Assembly (NCBI RefSeq): GCF_029813115.1
Contig: NZ_JAPZDS010000003.1
Span: 1 to 64,000 of the forward strand
From: Aureimonas sp. SK2
Lineage (GTDB): Bacteria > Pseudomonadota > Alphaproteobacteria > Rhizobiales > Rhizobiaceae
Direction: 5' to 3'
Length of the DNA stretch: 64,000 nucleotides
A program made the position numbers and the translations under genes. Below are positions 44,378 to 53,085 of the stretch, one piece after another; positions within the stretch are counted from its first letter, which is position 1; each line of letters begins with the position of its first letter. Under the pieces are notes generated by a model, which saw nothing but the letters and a program-made list of their open reading frames with translations, was not told the origin of the DNA and did no database searches.

Positions 44378-45628
44378 ATGAGCCGCTTCAAATCCGACTT
44401 CCTGCGCGTTCTCGACGAGCGTGGATTCATCCATCAGATCTCCGATCCCGAAGGGCTGGACGCTCTCGCGCACAAGGGCCGGATCACCGGCTATGTCGGC
44501 TACGACGCGACCGCGACCTCGATCCACATCGGCAACCTGATCTCGGTCACGATGCTCTACTGGCTCCAGGAAACGGGCCACCAGGCGATCAGCCTCATGG
44601 GCGGCGGCACGTCGATGGTGGGCGACCCGTCCTTCCGCGATAGCCAGCGCGGCATGCTGACGCCCGAGCAGATCCAGACCAATATCGACGGCATCCAGCG
44701 CGTCTTCGGCAACATCCTGCGCTATGACGGGCCGAACCCGGCCATCATGGTCAACAATGCCGACTGGCTGCTGAAGCTCAACTATGTCGAGTTCCTGCGC
44801 GACGTCGGCCGGCATTTCTCGGTCAACCGGATGCTGAGCTTCGATTCGGTGAAGCTGCGACTCGATCGCGAGCAGTCGCTGAGCTTCCTCGAATTCAACT
44901 ACATGATCATGCAGGGCTACGATTTCACGGAGCTCAACCGGCGCTACGGCACGGTCCTGCAGATGGGCGGCTCCGACCAGTGGGGCAACATCATCAACGG
45001 CGTCGATCTCAGCCACCGCATGGGCGGTCCGCAGCTCTACGCGCTGACGACGCCGCTCCTCACCAAGTCCTCCGGCGAGAAGATGGGCAAGTCGGCGTCC
45101 GGGGCCGTCTGGCTCAACGGCGACCTCTTCTCCCCTTACGACTTCTGGCAGTACTGGCGGAACACCGAGGACGCCGACGTCGGCCGCTTCCTCAAGATCT
45201 TCACGCGCCTGCCGCTGGACGAGATCGCGCGGCTCGCGGCACTCGGCGGTGCCGAGATCAACGAGGCGAAGAAGGTTCTCGCCACGGAGGCGACCGCCAT
45301 CGTCCACGGACGCACGGCCGCGACCCAGGCCGAAGAGACCGCCCGCACGACCTTCGAGCAAGGCGCGCTGGCCGATACGCTGCCGACGGTGCTTCTGCCG
45401 AAAGCCGAGCTCCAGGCCGGCGTCGGCATCCTGTCGCTCGTCGTCAAGGCGGGCCTTGCCGCGTCCAACGGCGAAGCGCGGCGCCATGTCGCGGGCGGCG
45501 CCGTGCGCCTCAACGACCAGCCGGTCTCGGACGAGCGCCTCACCGTCGACGCCTCCGCGCTTAGCGAGGGTGTCGCCAAGCTCTCGCTCGGCAAGAAGCG
45601 CCACGTTCTCGTCAAGGCCTTCGACTGA
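44378..45628 (+). CDS. tyrS: Tyrosyl-tRNA synthetase
   Basis: Class I synthetase that charges tRNA-Tyr. ATG 44378 gives 416 residues. The HIGH-type motif is SIHIGNL, the KMSKS motif is KMGKSAS, and the tyrosine pocket includes [25 protein letters not shown]. The C-terminal S4 RNA-binding domain is present ([22 protein letters not shown]). It follows the hydrolase on the same strand and converges with the AsmA-like gene two bases away. Confidence 0.97.
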   Translation: MSRFKSDFLRVLDERGFIHQISDPEGLDALAHKGRITGYVGYDATATSIHIGNLISVTMLYWLQETGHQAISLMGGGTSMVGDPSFRDSQRGMLTPEQIQTNIDGIQRVFGNILRYDGPNPAIMVNNADWLLKLNYVEFLRDVGRHFSVNRMLSFDSVKLRLDREQSLSFLEFNYMIMQGYDFTELNRRYGTVLQMGGSDQWGNIINGVDLSHRMGGPQLYALTTPLLTKSSGEKMGKSASGAVWLNGDLFSPYDFWQYWRNTEDADVGRFLKIFTRLPLDEIARLAALGGAEINEAKKVLATEATAIVHGRTAATQAEETARTTFEQGALADTLPTVLLPKAELQAGVGILSLVVKAGLAASNGEARRHVAGGAVRLNDQPVSDERLTVDASALSEGVAKLSLGKKRHVLVKAFD

Positions 45629-45630
45629 GG

Positions 45631-48600
45631 TCAGTCGAAAGCGAAGATCTGCCGGAAGATGCCCGGCGCGATGGCCGAGATCGGGTTCACCACCAGCGTC
45701 GGCGAGGCCATCGCCCCGCTGAGGCGGTAGGTGATCCCGATCAGCCCGCCTTCCTGCCCGTTGCCGAGGATCTGGCCGAGGATCGGGATCGCGCCGAACA
45801 CTCGGTTGATCCCGTAGGCCGGCATGAACGATCCGGACACATCGATCTGACCGCTCGGATCGTAAACCACCCCGGCGAAGCTCGATCCGAAGATCGGGCC
45901 TCGGACGATGCCTTCAGCTACTCGCAGCGTTCCCCGATCGTAGGCAAGCTTGGCCGAGGCGTGGTCGAAGAAGGCGCGTTCGGTGCGCAGCTCCTGCCCG
46001 ATCGCCTGCGACAGGCTCGCGGTGCCGGGCGCCGGTGACGAGCCCACGATGCGCGACAGGCGCGGCTCGTCCACCAGGTTGAAGTTCGTCAGCTTCAGCT
46101 CCCCCGCATAACCGGCGTCCGGTGACCCGGTGAGGGACAAGGTGCCCTGCCCGCCCTCCATGTGGCCGTAGAGCCCCGCGAAGCCGAGAAGACCGCCCAC
46201 GTCCTGCGACGCGATGCGGATACGGCGTCCCTGGTCGCGCGGAGCGAGATCGCCGACCACGTTCGCTCCGCCGATCGAGCCGCCGAGCGCCAGCGCCGCC
46301 ATTCGCCCGTCGGCCGACGCGTAGTTGAGCGAGAACCCGTCGATGCCGCGGCCGTTGAACCCGTCAAGCCGGCCGACATCGAGCGTCACGTCGAACGTGC
46401 CGCCGCCGACGCGGCCCTTCTTATCCTGGCCGACGCCGGCCTTGATCTCCGCCAGGATCGGCCGGGCGTCGAAGCGATCGCCGCTCACCTGGATGCCGAA
46501 TCCGTCGCCGTGCCGCTCCACGTCCACCGCGACGGAATCGCCGGGGTTGAGCGCGACGCGGCTGAGGGCGGCCTTGCGCAGGCCGCGCTTGTCTACCGCG
46601 ATCGTCCCGCTGGCCCGAAACCCGTCGCCCTTCAGATCGAGATCGCGAAGCTCCGTCACGTCGCCGTCGCGGCGCAGCGTGAAGGTCAGGTCCGCCGGAA
46701 TGCCCGCGCCCTTCTTCCAGGCGACGGCGGGCAGGTCGAGCGTCGTCTGGCCGAGGTCGACGCTGGCGCGCATGCCGTCGGCGTCGTCGGTCACCCGCGC
46801 CGCCATAGGCCCCTTGATCACGCCGTCCAGCGCCGGGACGAGCTCCACGACCTTCGCCGAGGGCACCTTCAGGTCTGCCTCGATGCTGCGGGTGCCGACC
46901 GGGGTCTCGCCGAAGGGCAGCGCGAAGCTGAGCTTGGCCGGGATGCCGTCCAGCGTCCCGTCGAACGACCCGCTCGCTTGGCCGGGAATGGCATGGAACA
47001 GCCCGTCGAGACCGGAAAGCTGGCGCCCTTCGACGGGTTGCCCCGGATCGACGCCATCGAGATCGGCCTCGACGCTCCAGGTCTCGACCTGGCGGTCGCG
47101 GGGAATGTCGTCGCCCAGCCGCAGGGTCGCTCCGACCCTGGCGCTCGCCTTTCCCTTGAAGGGATCGATCTGGAGCGGCACGTTTCGGAAGGCATGGATG
47201 GGATCGCGATCGGCGATCGCGAGCAGCTGCGCCACCTCTCCGGAGGCCTGGAGATCCAGCACCAGGCCGAGGTCACGCGGATTGCCGTCCGCCGGGCGTT
47301 GCAGGACCAGTGTCGACGGCTGGATCGCGACGCCTTCCAGCCCCTCCACCGACGCCCGTTCGAGCGAGACTTCCGTGCGGATGCCGCGCACGGTGATGGT
47401 GCCGTCCGCGCCTCGAATATGCGGAAGGTCGCCCACCGTGGAGAGCGAAACGCCGCGCACGGGAATGTCGAGCTGCAGTTCGGTTTCGCCCGGGGTTCCG
47501 CCGATCTTGAACGCGTCGTGGATCCGGTCGCGCACGAGGTCGACCGCGATGGTGCCCATCGGCACCTCGCCCTCGTTCGACAGGTGCGCCAGCACCCATT
47601 TGCGCGCCTTGCCCGAGATGTTGAACGGCCAGAAGGCCTTGACCGAAGCGGCTGGAAGCGAAGTCGCCCGGAGGTTCAGGAAGGTCCGCGCGTCGGGTGC
47701 CGACCCGTCCCAGCCGGCGCTTCCCTCCAGCGTGCCTCCGCCTGCCGTCAGATGCGCGGAGGTCAGCTCCAGCCTCTTGGCGACTGGGGCGATCCGCCCC
47801 GAGAGTTCGAGGTCGGCGACCTGGGGCTTCGCCTCGGACCCGTCTTCCTGGCCGACGAGCGAGCGGATCGCGGGCGCGGCCAGTCGGAAGCCGAAGACAG
47901 GCGGCTCGCCCGGCGCGTTGCGATTGGTTTGCTCCACCGATCCCGACAGTTCGAAGGCCACGTCCCGGAAGCGGAACGGGCTCGGCTCGACGACCAGGCG
48001 CTCGTCGCCCTGGCGATAGGTCAGGTCGAGCTGGCCGCTCTCGATCCGCGTGCGGTTCAGCCCGAGCTGGAGGTCGCCGGCTCCCACATGGGCACTGGCG
48101 CGCAGGGTCGGCAGATCATCCGCGCCGGCACGGTCGAGCGACAGGTCGAACCAGGTCTCGGAATCGCTGCCGAAGGGCCGCTCGTCCTTCTCGTCGGCCG
48201 CATCGGCGGGCGGCAGGACCGCGCCGAGATCGATGCGGCCGGAACTGACGGCGAGGCGCGTCAAGCGGCTCGTGTCCTCGTCGAACTCGGCCGTTCCCGA
48301 AATCAGCAGCGGCATGCCGCCGGTTTCGACATTGGTCACGAGGCGCAACGTTCCGTCGAGCGCACGGTGCAGTTCGGCATGCCGGAGGGTGAGGTCGGAC
48401 CACCGTCCTGCCGTGCCCGGCAAGCCGACGACCCGGATGTCCTGGAGGCTCAGCGTATCGAAATGGAAGGCCTGCAGGGCCTGCAGCTGCCGCTCCAGGG
48501 CGCCGACACCCTTGTCGATGGTCTGCGCCAGTACCGATCCGCCGGACGGCGCCGCCGCCTCGCCGCCGCTCGGCACCGGCGGTTGCGGCCGGCTTCCGGC

Positions 48601-48981
48601 GAAAGCCGCGAGGTTGAGGTCGGCACCGGCGATCTCCAACCGGCCGAATTCGAGCGAGCCGCCCACCAGCGGCATCAGCCGCAGCGCGACCGAGACCCGT
48701 TCGACCCGCGACTTGCTGTTCGGATCGTCTGTCCGTTGCAAGGCGGCATCGTACCAGTTGAGCGCCAGCGTGCCGTCGCCTCGGAATTCGAGCTGCTGGC
48801 GGCCGAGCGTCGCCTCGTAGCGGGGGCCGAGCAGACGCGAGAGCGCGGCCGTCGTCTGGGCCTGGACGAATCGCTCGCCCGGCTCCGTGCCGAGCAGGAA
48901 CACGAGTCCACCGATGCCCACGACGAGCAGCAGGAACACGAAGCTGAGGATCGCACCGACGAGACGGGTGATTCTTCTCAT
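45631..48981 (-). CDS. AsmA/YhdP-like giant envelope protein
   Basis: An 1116-residue protein anchored by one N-terminal transmembrane helix (about residues 8-31), with the rest in the periplasm. It has the DUF3971 and AsmA-like C-terminal region, ending with YGINRVFGAIPILGQILGN and ITYRLSGAMASPTLVVNP, characteristic of YhdP-type members. AsmA/TamB/YhdP proteins form long lipid-conducting grooves that move phospholipids to the outer membrane. The length fits a bridge-like protein. It is transcribed toward tyrS and divergent from bcp. Confidence 0.9.
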   Translation of the reverse strand: MRRITRLVGAILSFVFLLLVVGIGGLVFLLGTEPGERFVQAQTTAALSRLLGPRYEATLGRQQLEFRGDGTLALNWYDAALQRTDDPNSKSRVERVSVALRLMPLVGGSLEFGRLEIAGADLNLAAFAGSRPQPPVPSGGEAAAPSGGSVLAQTIDKGVGALERQLQALQAFHFDTLSLQDIRVVGLPGTAGRWSDLTLRHAELHRALDGTLRLVTNVETGGMPLLISGTAEFDEDTSRLTRLAVSSGRIDLGAVLPPADAADEKDERPFGSDSETWFDLSLDRAGADDLPTLRASAHVGAGDLQLGLNRTRIESGQLDLTYRQGDERLVVEPSPFRFRDVAFELSGSVEQTNRNAPGEPPVFGFRLAAPAIRSLVGQEDGSEAKPQVADLELSGRIAPVAKRLELTSAHLTAGGGTLEGSAGWDGSAPDARTFLNLRATSLPAASVKAFWPFNISGKARKWVLAHLSNEGEVPMGTIAVDLVRDRIHDAFKIGGTPGETELQLDIPVRGVSLSTVGDLPHIRGADGTITVRGIRTEVSLERASVEGLEGVAIQPSTLVLQRPADGNPRDLGLVLDLQASGEVAQLLAIADRDPIHAFRNVPLQIDPFKGKASARVGATLRLGDDIPRDRQVETWSVEADLDGVDPGQPVEGRQLSGLDGLFHAIPGQASGSFDGTLDGIPAKLSFALPFGETPVGTRSIEADLKVPSAKVVELVPALDGVIKGPMAARVTDDADGMRASVDLGQTTLDLPAVAWKKGAGIPADLTFTLRRDGDVTELRDLDLKGDGFRASGTIAVDKRGLRKAALSRVALNPGDSVAVDVERHGDGFGIQVSGDRFDARPILAEIKAGVGQDKKGRVGGGTFDVTLDVGRLDGFNGRGIDGFSLNYASADGRMAALALGGSIGGANVVGDLAPRDQGRRIRIASQDVGGLLGFAGLYGHMEGGQGTLSLTGSPDAGYAGELKLTNFNLVDEPRLSRIVGSSPAPGTASLSQAIGQELRTERAFFDHASAKLAYDRGTLRVAEGIVRGPIFGSSFAGVVYDPSGQIDVSGSFMPAYGINRVFGAIPILGQILGNGQEGGLIGITYRLSGAMASPTLVVNPISAIAPGIFRQIFAFD

Positions 48982-49156
48982 CAGGTCCGATCGTTTCCCG
49001 AGTGGTGGAGGGCGCGCAGGGCTATGAACCCATCAAAGCCGCAACATTGCGGCCATAGCTTGCCTTCGACTTGCCGGCGCTATGATAGAGGGCGATTAAA
49101 GCGCGGACACCGGGCTCACGGGGCGGGCGGATCGCGGAAGCCGCAAGGAGGGCAGC

Positions 49157-49639
49157 ATGGCGACGTTGACGGCGGGACAGGCATTTCCGAACTTCAACCT
49201 TCCAGCCGACGACGGAAGCCATGTCTCGGACGATCGATTGAAGGGAAAGCCCTTCGTCCTGTTCTTCTACCCCAAGGACGACACGTCCGGCTGCACGCTG
49301 GAGGCGCTCGACTTCACCGCTCTGGCCAAGGACTTCGCGGCTGTCGGGGTTCCCGTCTACGGCGTCTCGCCGGACCCAGTCGCCAAGCACTGCAAGTTCC
49401 GGGACAAGCACGGCCTCCAGGTGCCGCTTCTCGCCGACGAGGAGCATGCCCTTCTGGAAGCCGTTGGCGTCTGGGTCCAGAAGAGCATGTACGGCAAGAC
49501 CTACTTGGGCGTCGAACGCACCACTGTCCTGGTGGACGCCGAGGGCCGCATCCACCGCGTCTGGCCCAAGGTGAAGGTGGACGGGCACGCGAAGGAAGTG
49601 CTCGCGGAGGCCCGCCAGCTCGCGGGTGCGAAAGCTTGA
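49157..49639 (+). CDS. bcp: Thioredoxin-dependent peroxiredoxin, Bcp type
   Basis: Reduces peroxides. It is 160 residues; the start is after AAGGAGGG. The peroxidatic Cys is in DDTSGCTLEALDF (Cys46). In most Bcp proteins the resolving Cys is five residues on (GCTTEACDF); here that residue is Leu. Another Cys in VAKHCKFRDKHG might take its role, or the enzyme may be one-Cys. The DUF455 gene starts inside its stop codon. Confidence 0.94.
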   Translation: MATLTAGQAFPNFNLPADDGSHVSDDRLKGKPFVLFFYPKDDTSGCTLEALDFTALAKDFAAVGVPVYGVSPDPVAKHCKFRDKHGLQVPLLADEEHALLEAVGVWVQKSMYGKTYLGVERTTVLVDAEGRIHRVWPKVKVDGHAKEVLAEARQLAGAKA

Positions 49640-50457
49640 GCCGACTGACGACGCCGACGCTTCGCGGCCTCGCCATCGAGGCGCTGCGCGAGCCCGACCT
49701 CGACGAGAAGCGGCGGTTGACGCGGCTTGCCGGCGAGCGCTGGGCCGCGCGCACGCTCGGCCTGTCCGCACCCTCCGACCCGCCCCTGCCCGCGCGGCCC
49801 GGCCGCCCGGTTGAGCCGCCGCTCGTATCGCCGCGGCATGTGCCGCGCCGCTCGGCCCATACGGTCGAAGGGCGCATCGCCATGATCCACGCGCTCGCCC
49901 ATATCGAGCTCAACGCCATCGACCTCGCGCTCGACATCGTGGCCCGCTTCTGCGGCCAGCCCGTGCCGCGCTCGTTCTTCGACGGCTGGATGATGGTGGC
50001 GACCGACGAGGCGCGGCACTTCGGCCTCCTGGAGGACCGCCTCCACCGCCTCGGCTCGCGCTACGGCGCCATGCCCGCCCACGACGGCCTATGGCAGGCG
50101 GTGGAGGTCACCGCCCACGACCTCGCTGCCCGTCTCGCCGTGGTGCCGCTGATTCTCGAAGCGCGCGGTCTCGACGTGACGCCCTCGCTCCTCGCCAAGC
50201 TTCACGAGGTGGGCGACCCCGAAACGGCGGCTATCCTCGAGGTCATCTACAACGACGAGAAACGCCACGTCGCGGTCGGCGCCAAGTGGTTCCGCTTCCT
50301 GTGCGCGCGCCAGCGCATCGATCCGGCGCGCCGATTCCAGGAACTGGTGCGCGAGTGCTTCCGGGGCGAGGTCAAGGCGCCTTTCAACGACCGCGCCCGC
50401 GCCGAAGCCGGCCTCACCCCGACCTTCTACCGCAGCCTCTCCTCGCTCTCGCAGTAG
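49636..50457 (+). CDS. Ferritin-like DUF455 protein
   Basis: A 273-residue protein of the DUF455 group, a ferritin-like four-helix fold. Metal-ligand-like motifs are MIHALAHIELNAIDLALD, ATDEARHFGLLEDRL and NDEKRHVAVGAKWF, giving the paired E-x-x-H pattern of di-iron proteins. The start is a TTG that overlaps the bcp stop (TTGA); no better ATG exists upstream. The reaction is unknown. Coupling to a peroxiredoxin hints at iron or oxidative-stress work, which is inference. Confidence 0.88.
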   Translation: MSRLTTPTLRGLAIEALREPDLDEKRRLTRLAGERWAARTLGLSAPSDPPLPARPGRPVEPPLVSPRHVPRRSAHTVEGRIAMIHALAHIELNAIDLALDIVARFCGQPVPRSFFDGWMMVATDEARHFGLLEDRLHRLGSRYGAMPAHDGLWQAVEVTAHDLAARLAVVPLILEARGLDVTPSLLAKLHEVGDPETAAILEVIYNDEKRHVAVGAKWFRFLCARQRIDPARRFQELVRECFRGEVKAPFNDRARAEAGLTPTFYRSLSSLSQ

Positions 50458-50544
50458 CCGGCGCGCGCCGCTAACGCGCCCTTAACCTTAACGGTTTCTA
50501 ATTCCTCTCCATGGCCGACGACCCGGCCGGCGTGGAGCGGGTGC

Positions 50545-51747
50545 ATGAGTTCGCAGCTTCGCGGCTCGGTTTTCGGAAACCGGGCCAGATCCCATACGAT
50601 CGTCATCGCCCGCGGCGAGCGCGTGCGTCACTGGACCGTGCCGTCCTGGCTTCTCGGCACGATCGCCGTGGGTGCGGTGGTCACGGTGATCGGCGGCGTC
50701 GGGGCCGTGGGCCTATCGCTGTCCGGCGACAGCGTCGTGCGCATGATGATCGACCGCGAAATCCGCGCCACCAACACCTATGAAAAGCGCATCAGCGGGC
50801 TGCGCCAGGAGCTCGACCGGCTCACCACCCGCCAGCACATCGAGCGCGAGCAGATCGCCAAGCAGCTCGAATCGCTCCTGTCGCAGCAGGCGCAGCTCGT
50901 CGGCCGCTTCGAGAAGCTGGAGCCGCTGCTCGACCAGGCGGCGAGCGAAGGCCTGATCGACGCGGCAAGCAACGGTTCGACCAAGCCCCAGACCGGCTCT
51001 CGAAGCGTTTTGGACAGCATCGGCGAGATCTTCACGCCGCTGAAGACGACAAAGGCCGACCCCGTCGATCATATCCGCGACGTCGTCCTCCCTTCGATCC
51101 GCGAAAGCGTCGGCCTCGTGGAAGGCCAGCAGGTGGCTGGCATCGCCAAGCTCTCGCAGGACGCGGCCGAGCGCGTCGATCGGATGAGCGAGCTCCTGCG
51201 GCCGCTGGGACTGGAGACCGGCGAAGGCGGCATCTTCGTCCCGCCGCCGGCGGACGCCTCGTTCGACGCCCAGATCCGGCAGCTCGGCGACATGCTCTCG
51301 CGCATGGACGACCTGCGCGGCGCAGCCGAGCGTCTACCCCTTGGTGATCCGAAGCCGGAAGGCACCGTGCGCACCTCCACCTTCGGCCTGCGCACAGATC
51401 CGTTTCTGGGGCGCGAGGCGCTCCACACGGGCATCGACTTCGCCGGCGCGTCAGGCACGCCCATCCGCGCCACCGGCGAAGGGCGCGTGGTCTCGGCCGG
51501 CGACCAGGGCGGCTACGGCCTGGCCGTCGAGATCGACCATGGCAACGGCCTCACCTCCCGCTTCGCCCACATGTCGCGCATCGACGTCAGCGTCGGCCAA
51601 ACGGTGCAGCCGGGCATGCGCCTCGGACTCATCGGCTCGACCGGCCGCAGCACCGGCCCGCACCTTCACTACGAGGTCCGCGTCAACGGCGAGCCGGTCA
51701 ACCCACAGCGCTACATCGACGCCGGCCACCGCTGGGCCGCTCTTTGA
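50545..51747 (+). CDS. M23 (LytM) peptidase, membrane anchored
   Basis: A 400-residue envelope protein. A transmembrane helix lies at about residues 34-58, followed by a coiled coil (ISGLRQELDRLTTRQH onward) and a C-terminal LytM domain. The zinc motifs are HTGIDFAG (H-x3-D) and HLHYEV (HxH), both intact, so it is probably an active peptidoglycan endopeptidase. An ATG start follows GGAGCGGG. It ends in a strong bidirectional terminator facing prfB. Confidence 0.93.
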   Translation: MSSQLRGSVFGNRARSHTIVIARGERVRHWTVPSWLLGTIAVGAVVTVIGGVGAVGLSLSGDSVVRMMIDREIRATNTYEKRISGLRQELDRLTTRQHIEREQIAKQLESLLSQQAQLVGRFEKLEPLLDQAASEGLIDAASNGSTKPQTGSRSVLDSIGEIFTPLKTTKADPVDHIRDVVLPSIRESVGLVEGQQVAGIAKLSQDAAERVDRMSELLRPLGLETGEGGIFVPPPADASFDAQIRQLGDMLSRMDDLRGAAERLPLGDPKPEGTVRTSTFGLRTDPFLGREALHTGIDFAGASGTPIRATGEGRVVSAGDQGGYGLAVEIDHGNGLTSRFAHMSRIDVSVGQTVQPGMRLGLIGSTGRSTGPHLHYEVRVNGEPVNPQRYIDAGHRWAAL

Positions 51748-51757
51748 ACGTCTCCCA

Positions 51758-51799
51758 AACGAAGAAGGGCCGCCCGGCGACGGCCGGCCCTTCTTCGTT
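51758..51799. terminator. Bidirectional terminator between the M23 peptidase and prfB
   Basis: A perfect 15-base inverted repeat: AACGAAGAAGGGCCG at 51758-51772 and CGGCCCTTCTTCGTT at 51785-51799, with a 12-base spacer. The AT-rich outer ends give short U-rich tails in both directions. It lies between two convergent genes and can serve both. Confidence 0.85.
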
Positions 51800-51818
51800 G
51801 CGGCTTTCAACTTGAGAG

Positions 51819-52947
51819 TCAGTCGACGTCGCTGACCTCGACGTCCCCGCCGAACACGCGCTGCGCCAACGCCGCCTCGATGAAGCCGTCGATCTTGCCG
51901 TCCAGGACGTCGTCCGGAGCGGTGCTTTCGACGCCCGTCCGCAGGTCCTTGACCATCTGGTAGGGCTGGAGGACGTAGGAGCGGATCTGGTGGCCCCAGC
52001 CGATGTCGGTCTTGGACGCGGCCTCGGCGTTGGCCTTCTCCTCGCGCTTCTTCAGCTCCTCCTCGTAGAGCCGCGCGCGCAGCATGTTCCATGCCGTGGC
52101 GCGGTTCTTGTGCTGCGAGCGCTCGCTCTGGCACTGGACCACGATGCCGGTCGCCAGATGCGTGATGCGCACCGCCGAATCGGTCGTGTTGACGTGCTGG
52201 CCGCCCGCGCCCGAAGCGCGATATGTGTCGATGCGCACGTCGCCTTCGCTGACGTCCACCTCGATCGAATCGTCGACCACCGGGTAAACCCAGACCGAGG
52301 CGAAGGACGTGTGCCGCCGCGCCTGACTGTCGTAGGGCGAGATGCGCACGAGCCGGTGAACGCCCGATTCCACCTTCATCTTGCCGTAGGCGTTGTGGCC
52401 TTTCAGCAGGATGGTGGCGGACTTGATGCCGGCCTCTTCGCCGGAGTTCTGCTCCAGCACCTCGACCTTCATCTTCGCGCGCTCGCCCCAGCGCATGTAC
52501 ATGCGCAGCAGCATCGACGCCCAGTCCTGGCTTTCCGTGCCGCCGGCGCCCGAGTGGATTTCCACATAGGTGTCGTTGGCGTCGGCCTCGCCCGAGAGCA
52601 GGGTCTCGATCTGGCGCTCCGCGACGTCCTTTTCCAGGCCGCGGATGGCGTTCTCCGCCTCCGTTACGACCTCGGCGTCGCCCTCCTCCTCGCCCATGGC
52701 GATGAGTTCGATATTGTCCTGAAGGCTCTGCTCCAGCGCGCGGATGCCGGTGATGGCGGTCTCCAGGCGCTGGCGCTCCTTCATCAGGCGCTGGGCCTCG
52801 GCGGGATCGTTCCAGAGGGACGGATCCTCGGCGGCCGCGTTCAGGCGATCGAGTTCTCGGACCGATTGATCCCAGTCAAAGATGCCTCCTCAGCAGGCTT
52901 ACGGCCTGCTTGATGTCGGAGACAATGGATTCGATTTCGGCACGCAT
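51819..52947 (-). CDS. prfB: Peptide chain release factor 2, with programmed +1 frameshift
   Basis: Terminates translation at UGA and UAA. The protein is made by joining 52947-52879 with 52877-51819. It starts MRAEIESIVSDIKQAVSLL, reaches an in-frame TGA at codon 24, and continues in the +1 frame as DWDQSVRELDRLNAAAEDP, 375 residues in all. The GGQ motif (SGAGGQHVN) for peptide release is intact. The stop-recognition tripeptide SPF appears as SPY in RISPYDSQARRHTSF. Any annotation beginning at 52784 would miss the N-terminal 54 residues. Confidence 0.95.
52875..52890 (-). promoter_or_regulatory. prfB programmed +1 frameshift site
   Basis: On the minus strand it reads AGGAGG-CAT-CTT-TGA-C. 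The Shine-Dalgarno-like AGGAGG sits three bases before the slippery CTT, followed by the in-frame UGA and C, as in E. coli prfB (AGGGGG-TAT-CTT-TGA-C). Low RF2 slows termination at this UGA and lets the ribosome shift, giving autoregulation. Confidence 0.95.
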
Positions 52948-53023
52948 GCCGGCATTCCCCTCGTAACGGTCTTGGGTGAGTGGCGCGGACCATAGGGACG
53001 GCACGCCGGGCTGTAAAGCGGAT

Positions 53024-53054
53024 CGGCCCCGGACGGATGGAGCCGCCGGGGCCG
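53024..53054 (-). terminator. Hairpin after mrcA, possible terminator
   Basis: CGGCCCCGG at 53024-53032 pairs with CCGGGGCCG at 53046-53054, with a 13-base spacer. It begins about 30 bases past the mrcA stop. There is no T-tract on the minus strand, so it is a weak candidate and may just stabilise the mRNA end. Confidence 0.4.
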
Positions 53055-53085
53055 GTAAATGAACGGTCGGCGAAGAGCCGGAGCG

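Noticed and set aside
46162-49635. Open plus-strand frame of more than 1100 codons opposite the AsmA-like gene
   Set aside because: It is the antisense shadow of a GC-rich gene: Arg/Ala-rich, no motifs. Only its 3' end from 49636 (the DUF455 gene) is real.
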